Of a stretch of DNA of 64,000 bases, positions 18,891 through 30,949 are shown in pieces. The notes below the pieces were generated by a model that did not search any database, was not told the DNA's origin, and was given only the letters and a program-made list of their open reading frames with translations. Numbering within the stretch: position 1 is the first letter of the stretch; every line of letters starts with the position of its first letter. This DNA comes from Erpobdella octoculata (lineage: Eukaryota; Annelida; Clitellata; Hirudinida; Erpobdellidae): contig OZ022242.1 in assembly GCA_963978895.1 (NCBI GenBank), forward strand, positions 22,087,129 to 22,151,128, written 5' to 3'. The position numbers and the translations under genes were made by a program.

Positions 18891-21707
18891 GCCTGCATAG
18901 TTAAATATATTATTAGTTCTTTAGCATCATGGCTGTATTTTTTGTTGAAAATTTAATCTTTCATCTTGCTTTGACATATAATTATATTGTTTTGATAAAT
19001 TAGTTATTAGGAATCACCTGTTCAAAGTCATAGACAATGATCTTCTACTTATATGTAGTTTTAATTATTTTCTTATTGTATTTGATTTTTGTATATAAAT
19101 ACTTTGTTCAGCTGTATGTATAGCTTTAATCATTGAAATTGATTAACTCTGCTTTTTCATTTGAAATGCATATGAAACTTATTTTGTGATTGACTGTTAT
19201 AAATATTTTTTCTTGTATATACCTTTCTTGTATGCAAATTTTCTGTTTTCTCACCACCTTTTTTCAACTGTCTGAATTTTTGTTTACCGAGCAGGTAAAT
19301 GGCAAATGTCCTCCGTTTGAGACCAATACAACAATATTGATTTTTCATTAAAATGTAGATTTTAATTCGAAAAATTTTTTATGTATAAATTTGCTCTTTT
19401 ATCACATTTGATGTCTATTTATACTATTTTAGCTGTATATATTGCTTAAATCATTCAAATTCATGAACACAAGAACTTGACTCTATCTTTCTTTGTTGAC
19501 TTGAACTTTTTCATTCATTCAGAACTTTTCATTTATTATTTATATGAGGAACAGATAGGAGAACACAAAACTCCTTAATTTTTTGTTAAATTTTCTTTTT
19601 CTTTGTTCTGTTATTTTGTGTAACATGATTTTGTATATTGAAATAAACTGTTCTTAGATTAAATGTCAACATTGTTGTTTTTGATGGTTAGGACTGAGAA
19701 ACAAAATTTTACAGTTTCGAGCCTAGTGCTATACAGTTTTGGCTACTATGCCTCACAGCAAAAATGTCATATAAAAGACCCATTAAGTTATAACTATTTT
19801 CTTATAAAGTATTAATTCATCATTTGTTATCGTTTAATTAATAATAATAATGTTGAAAAAACCACAATATGTTGAATTTTTTTTATTCATTGGTGATTGG
19901 AATAAGCATTGCCATCTTATGAGGGAATAAAAAATAAAACAGTGTTTATCCCTCCAGCAAATGGCTTTTAACTGATTAGACTTACTTTTTCACATATTAT
20001 TATTGTTTAGTTAAATTTGGGCTGTTTTACTATTCATTCGTAATTGAAATAAAGATATTCTTAAGTAATAAATGACAAAAATATTAGATTTGAACATGGA
20101 ACCTTAAACTCAAAAGCACCTCTCTCAACTAAACTAACCAGTTTGCTTTTGTGAACCACAGATGGGTAGTTTAAAAAATGCTTTAAAAAATATAACTACT
20201 GATAGCAGTAGAGAGCAGAGAAGAAAAACATTTTTGGAAATTTTTTAGTTGGTTAGATAAAAATCTTACAGCTGGAGAAGACTAGTAAAACAATAGGAAA
20301 AAAATAACAGGACAACACAAAGAGCAAGACAACCTGCAAACAAAACAGAAAAATCAAAATGAATCAAATTTGTATTTATTTCAACTGCTAAAAGCAAAAA
20401 AAAGACAAAGAATTCATCTGAAAAGAAATGAAAAAATAAACAAAAGATCAATCTTTTTGAAGACCATGAATGTATAAAAAAATTTCTTATCGCTGCTAAA
20501 TTATTAAAAAATGAGCTATATCATGAGCTACTTCTATTCATTCTTTTAGAAGAATGCATAAATAGCAAGAACAATAAGCAAAAGTGTCAAAATATTAATA
20601 TAGTATCCATAGAAACCTGTTGATAAATTTTGACAACGAATACAAGACCAAAACATAGAATCAATTGAAATGCAAACACTTCAGTTGCATGTAATGTTGT
20701 TTAAACAGTACAACCCAAATAAAAAATGTTTAAAAATTCATTGAAGTTGCAATTCTGTGTTGTTCCAGTTAAATAAGAGGCACTTGATTTCAAGTTGAAC
20801 AGTTCATACTTCTGATGCAAAACTTCAAAGATATTTTCAATTAAGAGCTTGACAACACTGCTTAGCTCCTCTGTTATTGTTTTCCATACTGATAAAGTAC
20901 CTGGAAATAAATTTGTTAAATGAAATAAAATAAAATAAATTATTATAATTATTAATATCTACCTAGTATGAATGTTTTCATATGTTTATTATATCTGGTT
21001 TTCTAAATTACTTGTTTCAAATATACTATGAAACAATGTGTAACTGTAACTGAAAATAAATGATCTGGAGTCTTTAGAAATCACAGCAATTACCTGGAAA
21101 TAATGCTAATATTTTCACTTGAATAGATAGAATCAGTTTTTTAATGACAAATAAATAGTTTAAAAAAAAATTCTAACAAAGATAAGTTTTTTATTTTTAT
21201 TGCTACTTTGAAAATATATCAGTTTGAGTTAGTTAATCAAATCCAGCATGCTAAACTAGTAACACTATTAGGGAATTACTCTATTATGTAATTATAAGTA
21301 TTAGAAATGGCAGACAGTAACATATATAAACTTATCAATTGCTATAAGTAAAATATAAATGTAATAATATAATATATAGTAATATATACTAACAAGAAAG
21401 TTGTCTCTCAATCCATCTGACGAGACTCAAATTGAAGAACTGGTGTTAATAAACCAAAAAGCAGAATGTTTGAGTAATTATAGCTTTTAATACCAACATC
21501 GTGAGTGCTTTATGAAATCGATTAACTAAATCAAATCAAATTTATTTAACGCCAATGTTTGTATTATTGTTACTATTACTATTGTGACTAGCGGAAAATT
21601 CCCCGCTTGTGCTGTAACGTTATAGCGGCAAATATCTAAAATTTTGCATCTAAAAAAGTTATATGAAAATTCCTTTTAAGTAAATAGTTAACAGATTTTT
21701 TTATCAA
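18891..21707. other. AT-rich interval without recognised genes
   Basis: About 2.8 kb downstream of the recombinase relic. AATAAA motifs occur (for example near 19643) and could belong to its 3' UTR. I see no transposon ends, RNA genes or host exons. Confidence 0.45.
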
Positions 21708-23198
21708 TCTATATATATAAAAGAACATGTCCTGACTGACTGACTGACTGACTGATAATCAACGCCGAGCTCACACGCCTCATCCTAGGAACGTGAAATT
21801 TGAAACTTATATTACTTTTATAGCGTAAAAATCCGCTAAGAAAGGATTTTTAAAAATTTTGCTCCTGAGGGGTAAAAACTGAAAAACAAACTTTTTTCTA
21901 AAACAATGTATACATAGATATATATCTATGAATGTATATCTCGAAAACCAAAAATGAGGAAATTTTGAAATTTGGTATATGGATTTTTCTTAAAAAATAA
22001 AAAGATACGTGTTTCACCATTTTTTGAAAATTCGGTTTCCCGGACCTCAATTGTTGGTTGGAAAATTGGGTTATTTGGTTTTTAAAGTAGCTGCTACTCA
22101 AAAACTGTGAATGCTACAGGAGTAAAAATTAGTATTTAGTTTCTACTCCCAAAATAATGAAATGGGTGTTTTAGCATTTTCTGAAAATTTGGTTTCCAGG
22201 ACTTCAAATGTGGGTGGAAAATAGGGTTATTTGTTTTTCAAACTAACTGCTACTCAAAAACTGTAAATACCACGGATGTAAAAATTAGTATTTAGTTTCT
22301 ATTCTAAAAATAAAGATATACGTGTTTTACCATTTTTTTAAAATTTGGTTTCCAGAACCTCAAATGTGGGATGGAAAATAATGTTATTTGGTTTTTAATG
22401 TAACTGCTACTCGAAAACTGTAGATGCTGCAGGAGTAAAAATTAGTATTTGGTTTCTACTCCAGAAATAATGATATACGTGTTTTACCATTTTTTGAAAA
22501 TTTGGTTTCCAGGACTTCAAATATGGGGTGGAAAATAGGATTACTTGGTTTTTAAAATAACTGCTACTCAAAAACTGTAAATGCTACAAAAGTAAAATTA
22601 GTATTTAGTTTCTACTTTAAAAATAATGATATACGTGTTTCACCATTTTTTGAAAATTTGGTTTCCAGGACCTCAAATGTGAAGTGGAAAAAGGGTTATT
22701 TGATTTTAAAATAACTGCTTCTCAAAAACTGTAAGTGCTACAGATGTGAAAATTGGTATTTTGAGGTTTTGTGCCGGTCAAAAGTAGATGAGTTCAGTTT
22801 ATCACCGGACGGACGGGCCAAGCCGTCATTTTAGGGTCTTCATAAGGCCCTGCCTAAACCTTAAATCAAGGTGGGACGGGTCGAGATTTTTAACCAAGTA
22901 TATAAACATTTTAGTGATTTTAGGGTGTTCAGACGGGCCGGGCTAAACCTGAAGTCAAGGTGGGACGGGCCGAAGTTTTTCATCAAGTATATAGAACTTC
23001 TAGGCCTGTAAAAACGGGCCGGGCCCATATTAGACGGGCCGTGCCGGGCCAGGATATTCGGTTTTTGAAACGGGCTGGGCCAAGTTGTCGACGTGCCGAG
23101 CCGAGACCTAAAAAATTGATCCGTGCAGTACTCTACTATGTATGCACGGCTCAAATTCTCTAATTTTATGCGAGCGAAGCCGCTACGGGCACTGCTAG
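21708..23198 (+). mobile_element. Complete Helitron-like (HINE/'pearl'-type) element
   Basis: Begins A|TCTATATATATAAAAG, followed by a (CTGA)n tetranucleotide tract, and ends GCGAAGCCGCTACGGG..CTGCTAG|T. These are the TC..CTAG ends and A/T target of Helitrons. The core has four to five tandem copies of a ~157-bp unit recognised by ctgctactcaaaaactgt. No RepHel protein is encoded, so it is non-autonomous. Copies with the same 3' end lie at 13416 and 32941. Confidence 0.88.
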
Positions 23199-23403
23199 TT
23201 TTATATAAACTTTATTTTAAAAGTTAAAATCAAAAGAACTCTTTGAATTTTGCGCGCAATAACACGACTTAGCCTGGCAACCCACTTGCTGACTTTTAAT
23301 ACCATTCGTTCGGCACTTGATGCCATTTTTCTTTCCTCTTATGCCACAGCGGCATCAAAGGCGGCGCTTAATGCCATTTTTTGACGTTTAATACCGAATC
23401 TAG

Positions 23404-23730
<327 letters not shown>

Positions 23731-24929
23731 TACCACAAAAATTACCAGAGCAAATCAGTAAAACTGTTTGATGAAATCGGTTGTTAACTCTTCAAGTTAA
23801 ATACATAGAAAATTCAAAGTTAGTGACGTAGCTAGAATGGGGCGGCTCGCCCCGGATGTCACCGAATTTTTTTTCCAGTTTTTTTTAATTTTGATTGCTG
23901 TCGTTATAAAGTCCGTTGTAAGATATCTTGAATTTTTTATTTAGTGCCAAACAAAAGGAATTGAAATTAAACTTTTAATCTTTTCGCAATTTTCTGCTCT
24001 TTTTTCTTTATTTCTCTTTCACTTTCTTTCTGTATTTTTTCTCGCTGGAGCAATATCAGCACAAAACACCTCTTTTTTCATCATGTAGTTAGGTCATCAG
24101 ACACTTAAAAGCTAAAATTAAGTGAACCATGAAAAAGTTTTGCAATTAGGCAGCCACTATTTGTTTGCAATTTTTTGATGATATTAAGTCTATAACATAG
24201 AAAAGCCTTGACCACATTCTTCTAATTACTTGATATGTGAAATATGAGTAAATTGAAAATATACGAAACTTTCAAATCAATATAGAAAAACTAAGTTTTT
24301 ATTATAACTTTTTACTTTAAAAAAATATCGTTTTCATTAAATAAACTAAACAGGGACGTAAATTCAGCATTTTCCAGGGTGGGGGGCAAAATTTTCCCGC
24401 CATTATATAGCTTACTGACAGGGTTACCCGCTGTTGTCCGGGTTTTTTGTGCTTAGTTTTGTCTCGTTTTTGCCAATGAAACGTCAGAGAAATAACAGAT
24501 TTTTTTTTAATTTTTGAAAATTTTCTCATCAATGAAGTTACCTGTATGCCAAATGTTGTTAAAATTGCTCCTGCGGCTTGGATGTGATAAACGAATGCTC
24601 TCACACACACATTACCTTTTACATTTATATATCATACGTAGGTACAAGCAGAGAGGGATGGAGAAATGCATCCCCCATCAGAGTATCAATTGAAATTTTT
24701 TGGGTATTATACCTTGTTTTTGGAAAACGACCACAGCTTTTTTGGGAGGAGAAATTGGAAGTTTTTGAAAAATTTTTTGCAAAATACTTACGACTACCCC
24801 TTACCGGTTATCAGCTGTTTGAAAGAGAATATAAAAAAATTTCTGAAGTGAATCCCCCACCAGAATATTCTGGATTCGCCACGCGCCACTGGGTATAAGG
24901 GGGATGAATGATTTAATCATATTGCAGGG

Positions 24930-25198
24930 GCAAGTAAAGGATTAGTAAAACAAGTAAAGGAAAAACGAGTTTTTCAACACAAACTTTGATTTCAAATACA
25001 TTCAATTTAGAAATGCAAAAGATGTTCAAAGTTTTTTTTTAATTGAATCATGTATCTTCATCAAAAAATAAAGCTATGCTAAAAGTTTCAACTTCCTAGC
25101 TAGTCAAAATGCTGGTTAAATTTCACTTGCAAGATTTGCGTACAGAGAAAGACACACAAAAAAAACAGAGATTGTAACCTAATTAAAAGTTTGTAAAA
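24930..25198 (+). repeat. Interspersed ~260-bp repeat, copy 1
   Basis: Runs from aacaagtaaaggaaaaacg to acagagattgtaacc and shares its full length with 26262-26519 and, inverted, with 39560-39865. The end facing cagagattgtaacc carries CA-rich microsatellite sequence. The class is not identified. Confidence 0.85.
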
Positions 25199-25441
25199 AA
25201 GATGTCCAAAATGGGGTGGGTATAATTTTGTTTTATTTTTGTGTAATAAATAATAACTTTCATGTAGACAGCTGTGAGGGAATCAACATTGTATCAATAC
25301 CACTAATAGGGTAAAATTGAACGAGTTCGCTGATTGTATTTTGGCACATAAAACAGCTAATCTTTGGACCAACACTGATACACAAATTATTACTCTGCAG
25401 TTATTGGTAAATCTAGCATCGAGCTAAGATATAAAATTGTC

Positions 25442-25690
25442 TCCAATACGCATTGAATCATCACGAGGTTAAGTAAAGTTAAAATTAACATATTATATAG
25501 TAAACTTTAGTAAAAAAAAATTTAATTTTAGAAATCAAGGGGGGGCGAATTGTCTATACACGCCAGAAGGATTCCAATACGCATTGCATCATCACTAGGT
25601 TAAGTAAAGTTAAAATTAAATAAATATATAGTAAACTCTAGGTAAAAAAATTCAAATTTCGAAAATCAGGGGGGGGGCAAATGCCCCCCT
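25442..25690. repeat. ~125-bp tandem duplication inside the hAT element
   Basis: ccaatacgcattgaatcatc..aatcaaggggggg is repeated once as ccaatacgcattgcatcatc..aaatcaggggggg. Confidence 0.85.
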
Positions 25691-26261
25691 GCCCCCCAAT
25701 TTACGTCTCTGAAACTAAAATCTGGTAGTTCATTTCTTTACAGAAAAGTTCAAAACTCTGAATCTTCAACTTTACACTTCTTAGGCCAATTTTGGGACCT
25801 CATTTCTATTTCTTGGAGGCCTTAAAATTACGTAAAGGGGCCCACTGAAAAGTCAGAATTGACGTTTTTTGAGATATTATTTAAATTATATTTTGTATTT
25901 AATTGGTTTGAAAAAAGCTCGAAATTCTTAAATATCTGCCAATTATCAGAACTATTGATGGTCGCAAGGTGAATTTAGTAAAGATAAAGTATCAGGATAC
26001 AGAGACAAAAACGTTAAGCTAAAAAGTACAATTTCTTTTATTTTTTTTTTGAAAACTTTAAGGGGGAGCCCGGGCAGATCCGCCACTGGCTGTAACCACT
26101 GACTGAATTCCGCTTTGCTAATTGCGAGTCAGTCCCAAGCCTGAAAAAGAGGGACAGTTCAAAAGATCAAATTTGATTTACGACAGGAAGTACTTAGGTG
26201 TTTCCAACATAGAGCCATTTTAGTTTTAAAAAACTTGTGTAAAGGGCTATAAACTATTATT

Positions 26262-26519
26262 AAACAAGTAAAGGAAAACACGAGTTTTTTTAACACAAAC
26301 TTTGATTTAAAATACACACGATGTGTGTCTGTGCGTATGTGTGTATGTATACAAAAGATGTTCAAATTAAATTTTTTTAATTGAATCATGTATGGTCATC
26401 CAATATAAAGATATGCTGAAAGTTTCAGCTTCCTAGCTATTCAAAAAGCTGGTTAAATTTTACTTGCAAGATTTGCGTACTGAGAAAGCCACACACACAC
26501 ACAAACAGAGATTGTAACC
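26262..26519 (+). repeat. Interspersed ~260-bp repeat, copy 2
   Basis: The same family as 24930-25198, with a longer (GT/CA) stretch in the middle and (CA)n near the cagagattgtaacc end. Confidence 0.85.
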
Positions 26520-26928
26520 GCTGATCTCTACATATATCTGGATCGCACTTAGCCTATTAAATGCATTATAAATTTGGCAGCCTCACGTCGCCGCCATTTT
26601 AGCACCCTATTTAAATTTTGCTAATTTAGAATTTAAATAAAAACTAGTTTTTAAGATTTGTAATTAGAAAAATTTATTAAGCGTTTGAAGCTCGAATTAA
26701 ATTATATAATTAGTTAGAGGGTTTTATGTTATGCTGTAAATAAAACTTGTAAAAAAGTGCCAGTAATTAAGTCGATACTTCAAATGAAATGACTGATGGC
26801 TCCCTTGAGCAAGTCGGCATTTTTACACTTTTAAGATATTCCGTAAATAGCGTTAGGGGTGTCAAAATGATGACCGGAGGCTATACCCATGCCGGGCTAA
26901 GCGCGATATATTGAGATCAGGGGTCGTA
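26520..26928. other. AT-rich interval, nothing recognised
   Basis: No coding segment or repeat ends seen between the 260-bp repeat and the Harbinger-like fragment. Confidence 0.4.
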
Positions 26929-27110
26929 TTCACCAACCACAGTTTAATTAACTAGGAGTTAAGCCCCGCGATTACGATAAAACGGCTTAACGGATGGTTG
27001 ATAAACGTGTTGTTGCAAATTGTATTCATGAACGCTGGTTCAGCTCTTCGTTTCGCAACGAGTGTCGTTAAGTTGAATCAGTCGCTAAATTTCTTGGTAA
27101 AATGCGAAAA
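26929..27110. mobile_element. Possible Harbinger-type terminal fragment
   Basis: Starts ggggtcgtattcaccaacc and has ttaaccccgcg-like and ttaacgg motifs with a later gtattcatgaac echo, resembling terminal regions of PIF/Harbinger MITEs of animals. No second end was found. Confidence 0.3.
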
Positions 27111-27259
27111 AAAGTAATACCGTGCTGTTTTCCAGCCGTGTTTAGAGCTTATAGTTATAACATTATATAATTGTTGAAATTATATTTATAATATATAATA
27201 TTACTGTTATACGATCTTTGTAATAATTTTCTATGATATTTTTAGTGTATTGAATTTGA

Positions 27260-27612
27260 ACCTTTATTAGTGTTATTATTGTTAGCTGTTGTTTTGTCCA
27301 TTAATAAAATTGTGTCTGATTTATTGTTACATATAAAGAGATTATTATCATTAACATTTTCTGAAACATTATCATTGTAAACATCATTGAATGATAAAAC
27401 TAAGAGTTTTGATTAATCAATTTCAAAGAAAACTAGAAAGCATGCACAAGAACAATTTCCTGTGACAATAAACCTATTAGACGTACCTATATAATAAACA
27501 CCGAACGATTTCTTAGCTGTTGTTTTGTGTGTCCATCAATAAAGTTGTGTCTAATTTATTGTTGCATATAAAGTTATTATTATCACTAACATTTTGTGAA
27601 ATATCATTGAAT
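27260..27612. repeat. Tandem duplication that contains the hAT target site
   Basis: gttagctgttgttttgt..catcattgaatgataaaactaa (about 27277-27406) is repeated from 27511 as cttagctgttgttttgt..atcattgaat, where the hAT at 27613 interrupts it. The sequence resumes at 28967 as gataagactaa. The first copy is therefore an unoccupied version of the hAT target. Confidence 0.85.
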
Positions 27613-28958
27613 CAGGGCTGTAACCAGCTATGGGGCCGGGGGAGGGGTCAGGCCCCCAGTTTTTGTATTGCTTTCAGTTTAAAAAAATGTGAGTGTTTTA
27701 TTTAATAAGTTGTTTCAATTTGCTATGGCGAAGGATGATAAATTGCGTAGGATTTCACAAAACAAGCCTCAAAATACCAAGTACATGTCCCCTCTTATCC
27801 AAAACGCGGTAATCGAATTGATGGCAAAGATGGTAGGTACAAGTTTTGATTGTCGAAGAATGCAAAGATTCTGACATTAACTGGTATTCGGTCAAGTGCG
27901 ACGAAACTCGAGATCAGTGCAATGTCGAGGATATGTCGATTGTCATTCGCTATGTGCGTGGTGGAAAGGCAGTAGAGAACATGATCTCAATGATCAAGGC
28001 TAGTGAGTTAGATGCTAAAAGCCTGACACGTTCGCTGCTTACAGAGCTTCAGGCTCACAGCTGGACCCGCTCGAGTTTTGAGTTAATGTTATGACGGAGC
28101 CAGTGTAATGAGCGGGGAAAGGGATGGTCCAGAAAATATTGCAAAGCACTCTGGGCCACCGAACTTCATACGTGCACTGCTATAATCACCAACTCCATTT
28201 TGTGGTTGCGCACGCTATGGAATCAGAGATAAAAAGTGAAAAACTTTTTCCGCTTATGTGAGCAATTGTATGTGTTTTTTCGCCGAAATTTTGTGGCTAA
28301 CACATATGGAAGTGACACAATAAAGCGGTTATTTGCTCAATGATGGACTGGCCACTATCAATCTGCAATGGTTGTCAAGAACAACAGACAGGAAATTTTG
28401 CAGACCCTCGAAATTGTGGCCAACTTTGTCGGACCAATCACCACCGGTGTTTCGACTGCTACGTGCGAGAGCAGTTTCTCCATTCTGACGCGGATTCTGC
28501 GGCCTTATCGCCAATCAATGGGCCGTGAGCGTAAATTTTAACTGGTACTATTTCTTTTTGAAAAGGATCTTACGCTAAAAGTAGATCTGAACACTTTCGT
28601 AGACAAGTTTGCCCAAAAATCGCACCATATTGTTCCCGAACATTATGACTCATGTGATGTGTTTTCTATAAAGTTTTTTTCGTGTAAATTTGTAAATTAT
28701 AATTGTTTTAATAGCTGTGTTGTTATCGTTTTATTTACATGCTTCGGGAAGTTCTCATTTTGATTCTGAATAATTTCAAATTCAATTAAACATGGTAGAA
28801 TAAGATTCAAATTTCAATCGCCAAACCTGTTTTTTTGCGTGAAGCACATTTTGAGGGTCAGATCACTGGAATGTGCAACTTATGTAAACAAAATTTATAC
28901 GGTGCCCCCAAAAAAAGTTGTTGGGCCCCCCACTTCCAAATTCCTGCTTACGGCCCTG
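27613..28958 (+). mobile_element. hAT element with ZMYM1-like transposase remnant
   Basis: The ends CAGGGCTGTAACCAG and CTGCTTACGGCCCTG form imperfect inverted repeats. CATTGAAT is duplicated exactly (27605-27612 and 28959-28966). Internally deleted but still coding-derived (see 27689-28541). Confidence 0.93.
27689..28541 (+). pseudogene. hAT transposase pseudogene (ZMYM1-like)
   Basis: The N-proximal part reads SPLIQNAVIELMAKM. The DDE domain start reads WYSVKCDETRDQCNVEDMSI and contains the conserved DE-x-RD-x(4)-E-x-(M/L)-(S/A)-(I/L) block around the first catalytic Asp. After a large deletion the dimerisation domain follows (GVSTATCESSFSILTRILRP, equivalent to the C-E-R-S-F-S-x-L box), ending at a stop at 28541. 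A frameshift separates the first two segments. Such proteins normally exceed 600 residues, so most of the DDE domain is gone. Confidence 0.8.
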
Positions 28959-29084
28959 CATTGAATGATAAGACTAAATTATGCACAACCTGATTTCTCA
29001 TTGTTAAATATAAAACCTTCTTTTCCATCTTCCAAAAACATGTTCAATTGAAACGCGATTTGTTCAAGTCTTACGTTGAACTCT

Positions 29085-29170
29085 TTTTACACACTTTTAC
29101 TTAACTTGACTTCTCTGTCTGTCTGTCTGTGTGTCGTCAAAATTTGCAATCGATTTAAAACTAACTTTCC
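29085..29170. repeat. ~85-bp direct repeat, copy 1 (mate at 30677-30755)
   Basis: acacttttacttaacttgac, then a (CTGT)n tract and gtcaaaatttgcaatcgat. The second copy lies 1.6 kb downstream in the same orientation, and the pair brackets a transposase fragment. Echoes of the CTGT tract with aactttccgataggctag-type sequence occur around 42320 and 63770. Confidence 0.7.
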
Positions 29171-29479
29171 GATAGGCTAGAGACTTAAAATTTTAAACAT
29201 ATCTCCGAACTAATTAACAATGCATTCTATCAAATTTTCAGATTGATTGGACAAAATTTTTAAAATTGCCTAATAAAAAGTGGAGTTAAGTGCACTCGTG
29301 TTAGTAATACGTGACTGTGAGTGGATTTCATTCTGCATAATAATAATTAATAATAATTATACCAACGTTAATTAATTTCTTTAAAAATGTATTCATCATT
29401 AAAGTCAAAATAGATTTTTTTTAAATCTGGTGTTTAATTATCATTTTATTAATTTAATTCCGCCTTATTAATTCCGTGC

Positions 29480-30090
29480 ATGGTTTTAATTATGAGAAAA
29501 TCTTTTAGAAAAAATAATAAAAACGTCCTTGTTTTATGTTACTGTAAATTTAAAAACTGTAGATTGTTTAGGGTTGTGCTTGAACACAAACAATCTCAGT
29601 TTTTTTGTTCAATTAAAATTAATAAGTTAGAAATTGTGCACCAGGGAAAGAAGCGGACCCGTCCATTAAACGGGCGTTTCGACAAGATCTTCAACAACGC
29701 CTATTGCACAAGCCTCAGTTGTGAGAGATGAGGAAATTGTTGCTAGTAACGAGGACATTGTATTGCGGGGTAATTTGCAATCTATTCATTCAGCTGATTT
29801 CCTCGTGAAAGCAAGAGCAGAAGTACTCTCAGCTCACGACGAGTATAAAAATGACCGCGAGGATCTTTTTAAGGGGGTTGACAAAAAGGCAGCGGTCAAA
29901 CCTAAAGTTAAGTTTTTGCAGCACGTTAGTGCCACTGCCTGTTTTATTTGTTACAGCTATGAACAGGTAGAAATAGCTCTTCGCTATTTGTATTCGGAAG
30001 GATGAACCACTGATCCTTCATTTCGATTTCACGGGGTCGGTGGTAAGGCGCTTAAATAAATTTCATAAAAGAATGTTTTTACTCTGGTAA
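29480..30090 (+). pseudogene. Transposase fragment with HFDFTGSVV motif (MULE-like?)
   Basis: Three frames carry one apparent protein: a basic Cys-containing start (VLCYCKFKNC..), then VHQGKKRTRPLNGRF, then a 90-residue segment with SADFLVKARAEVLSA, and after a frame shift LILHFDFTGSVVRRLNKFHK and a stop. The block H-x-D-x-TGS-V-V is the usual first-Asp context of a group of Mutator-like animal transposases. The later catalytic residues are not present. The family assignment is tentative. Confidence 0.4.
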
Positions 30091-30122
30091 TTTTTTTAGC
30101 ATTTTGATGAAACTTTTACATA

Positions 30123-30400
30123 ATGATTTGTAATGATGTGATTATGAGAATGATGAACATGTTTGTGATGATTAAGAGGATGAAGATGTTTGTGATGATT
30201 ATGAGAATGATGAACATGTTTGTGATGATGATGAAGATATTTGTTATGATGATGGCGACGACGATGATGATGATGAAGATATTTGTAATGGTGATGATGA
30301 AGATATTTGTAATGGTGATGATGAAGATATTATTAATGATGATGACAACGACGATGATGATGATTATGGTGATGATGTTTGTTAATATGATGATGGTGAT
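30123..30400. repeat. Imperfect GAT/ATG trinucleotide region
   Basis: gatgatgatgaagatatttg-type repetition with higher-order units of about 24 bp around 30225-30340. It yields Met-rich spurious frames. Confidence 0.9.
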
Positions 30401-30816
30401 GATTCTTTTTCTATGTTAACTGCTTGAAGAGTTAGCAAATTATTTTATCGAACAGTTTTTACTAATTTACTCTGTTAGTTTGTGTGGCATATTGACGGGA
30501 CTTGTACATATTGATTTGTTTTTGAATTATCTATCTAAAATGTTAAATTTATTGAAATGTCACTTTGTAAATATGTAAATAGAAACATAACGTCCGATTT
30601 AATCGGTATAGTTTTTATCATATAACTCCGTTAATTGTAGCATTTATTTGAAACTAGCACAGATCGTTTTGTTTTTACACACTTTTATTTAACTTGACTT
30701 CTCTGTCTGTCCATCTGTCTGTCATCAAATTTTGCAATCGATTCTAAACTAACATTGTATCATTAATGGTAATGAATACGAGGTTACTTGAGAGGAAATA
30801 CTTGATAGAAATTACT

Positions 30817-30821
<5 letters not shown>

Positions 30822-30873
<52 letters not shown>
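30822..30873. repeat. (TA)n microsatellite
   Basis: A pure TA tract of about 52 bp upstream of the SAP element. Confidence 0.95.
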
Positions 30874-30878
<5 letters not shown>

Positions 30879-30949
30879 ATATCTATGGTACTGATTCCAC
30901 TTTTCCCATATATTGATATCCCGAGAACTATTATTATTAACAGGGGATA

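Larger units (their letters stand above)
24351..25711. mobile_element. Non-autonomous hAT element
   Basis: The ends CAGGGACGTAAATT and AATTTACGTCTCTG are inverted repeats, and AAACTAAA flanks both sides exactly (24343-24350, 25712-25719). The interior includes an interspersed ~260-bp repeat (24930-25198), a ~125-bp tandem duplication (25442-25690) and G-runs near the 3' end. I found no transposase. Confidence 0.92.

Noticed and set aside
23823..26088. Possible larger hAT from tagtgacgtagctag to gatccgccactgg
   Set aside because: The two ends are from different-looking families, no 8-bp duplication matches, and a well-defined hAT (24351-25711) lies between them. They are probably two unrelated fragments.
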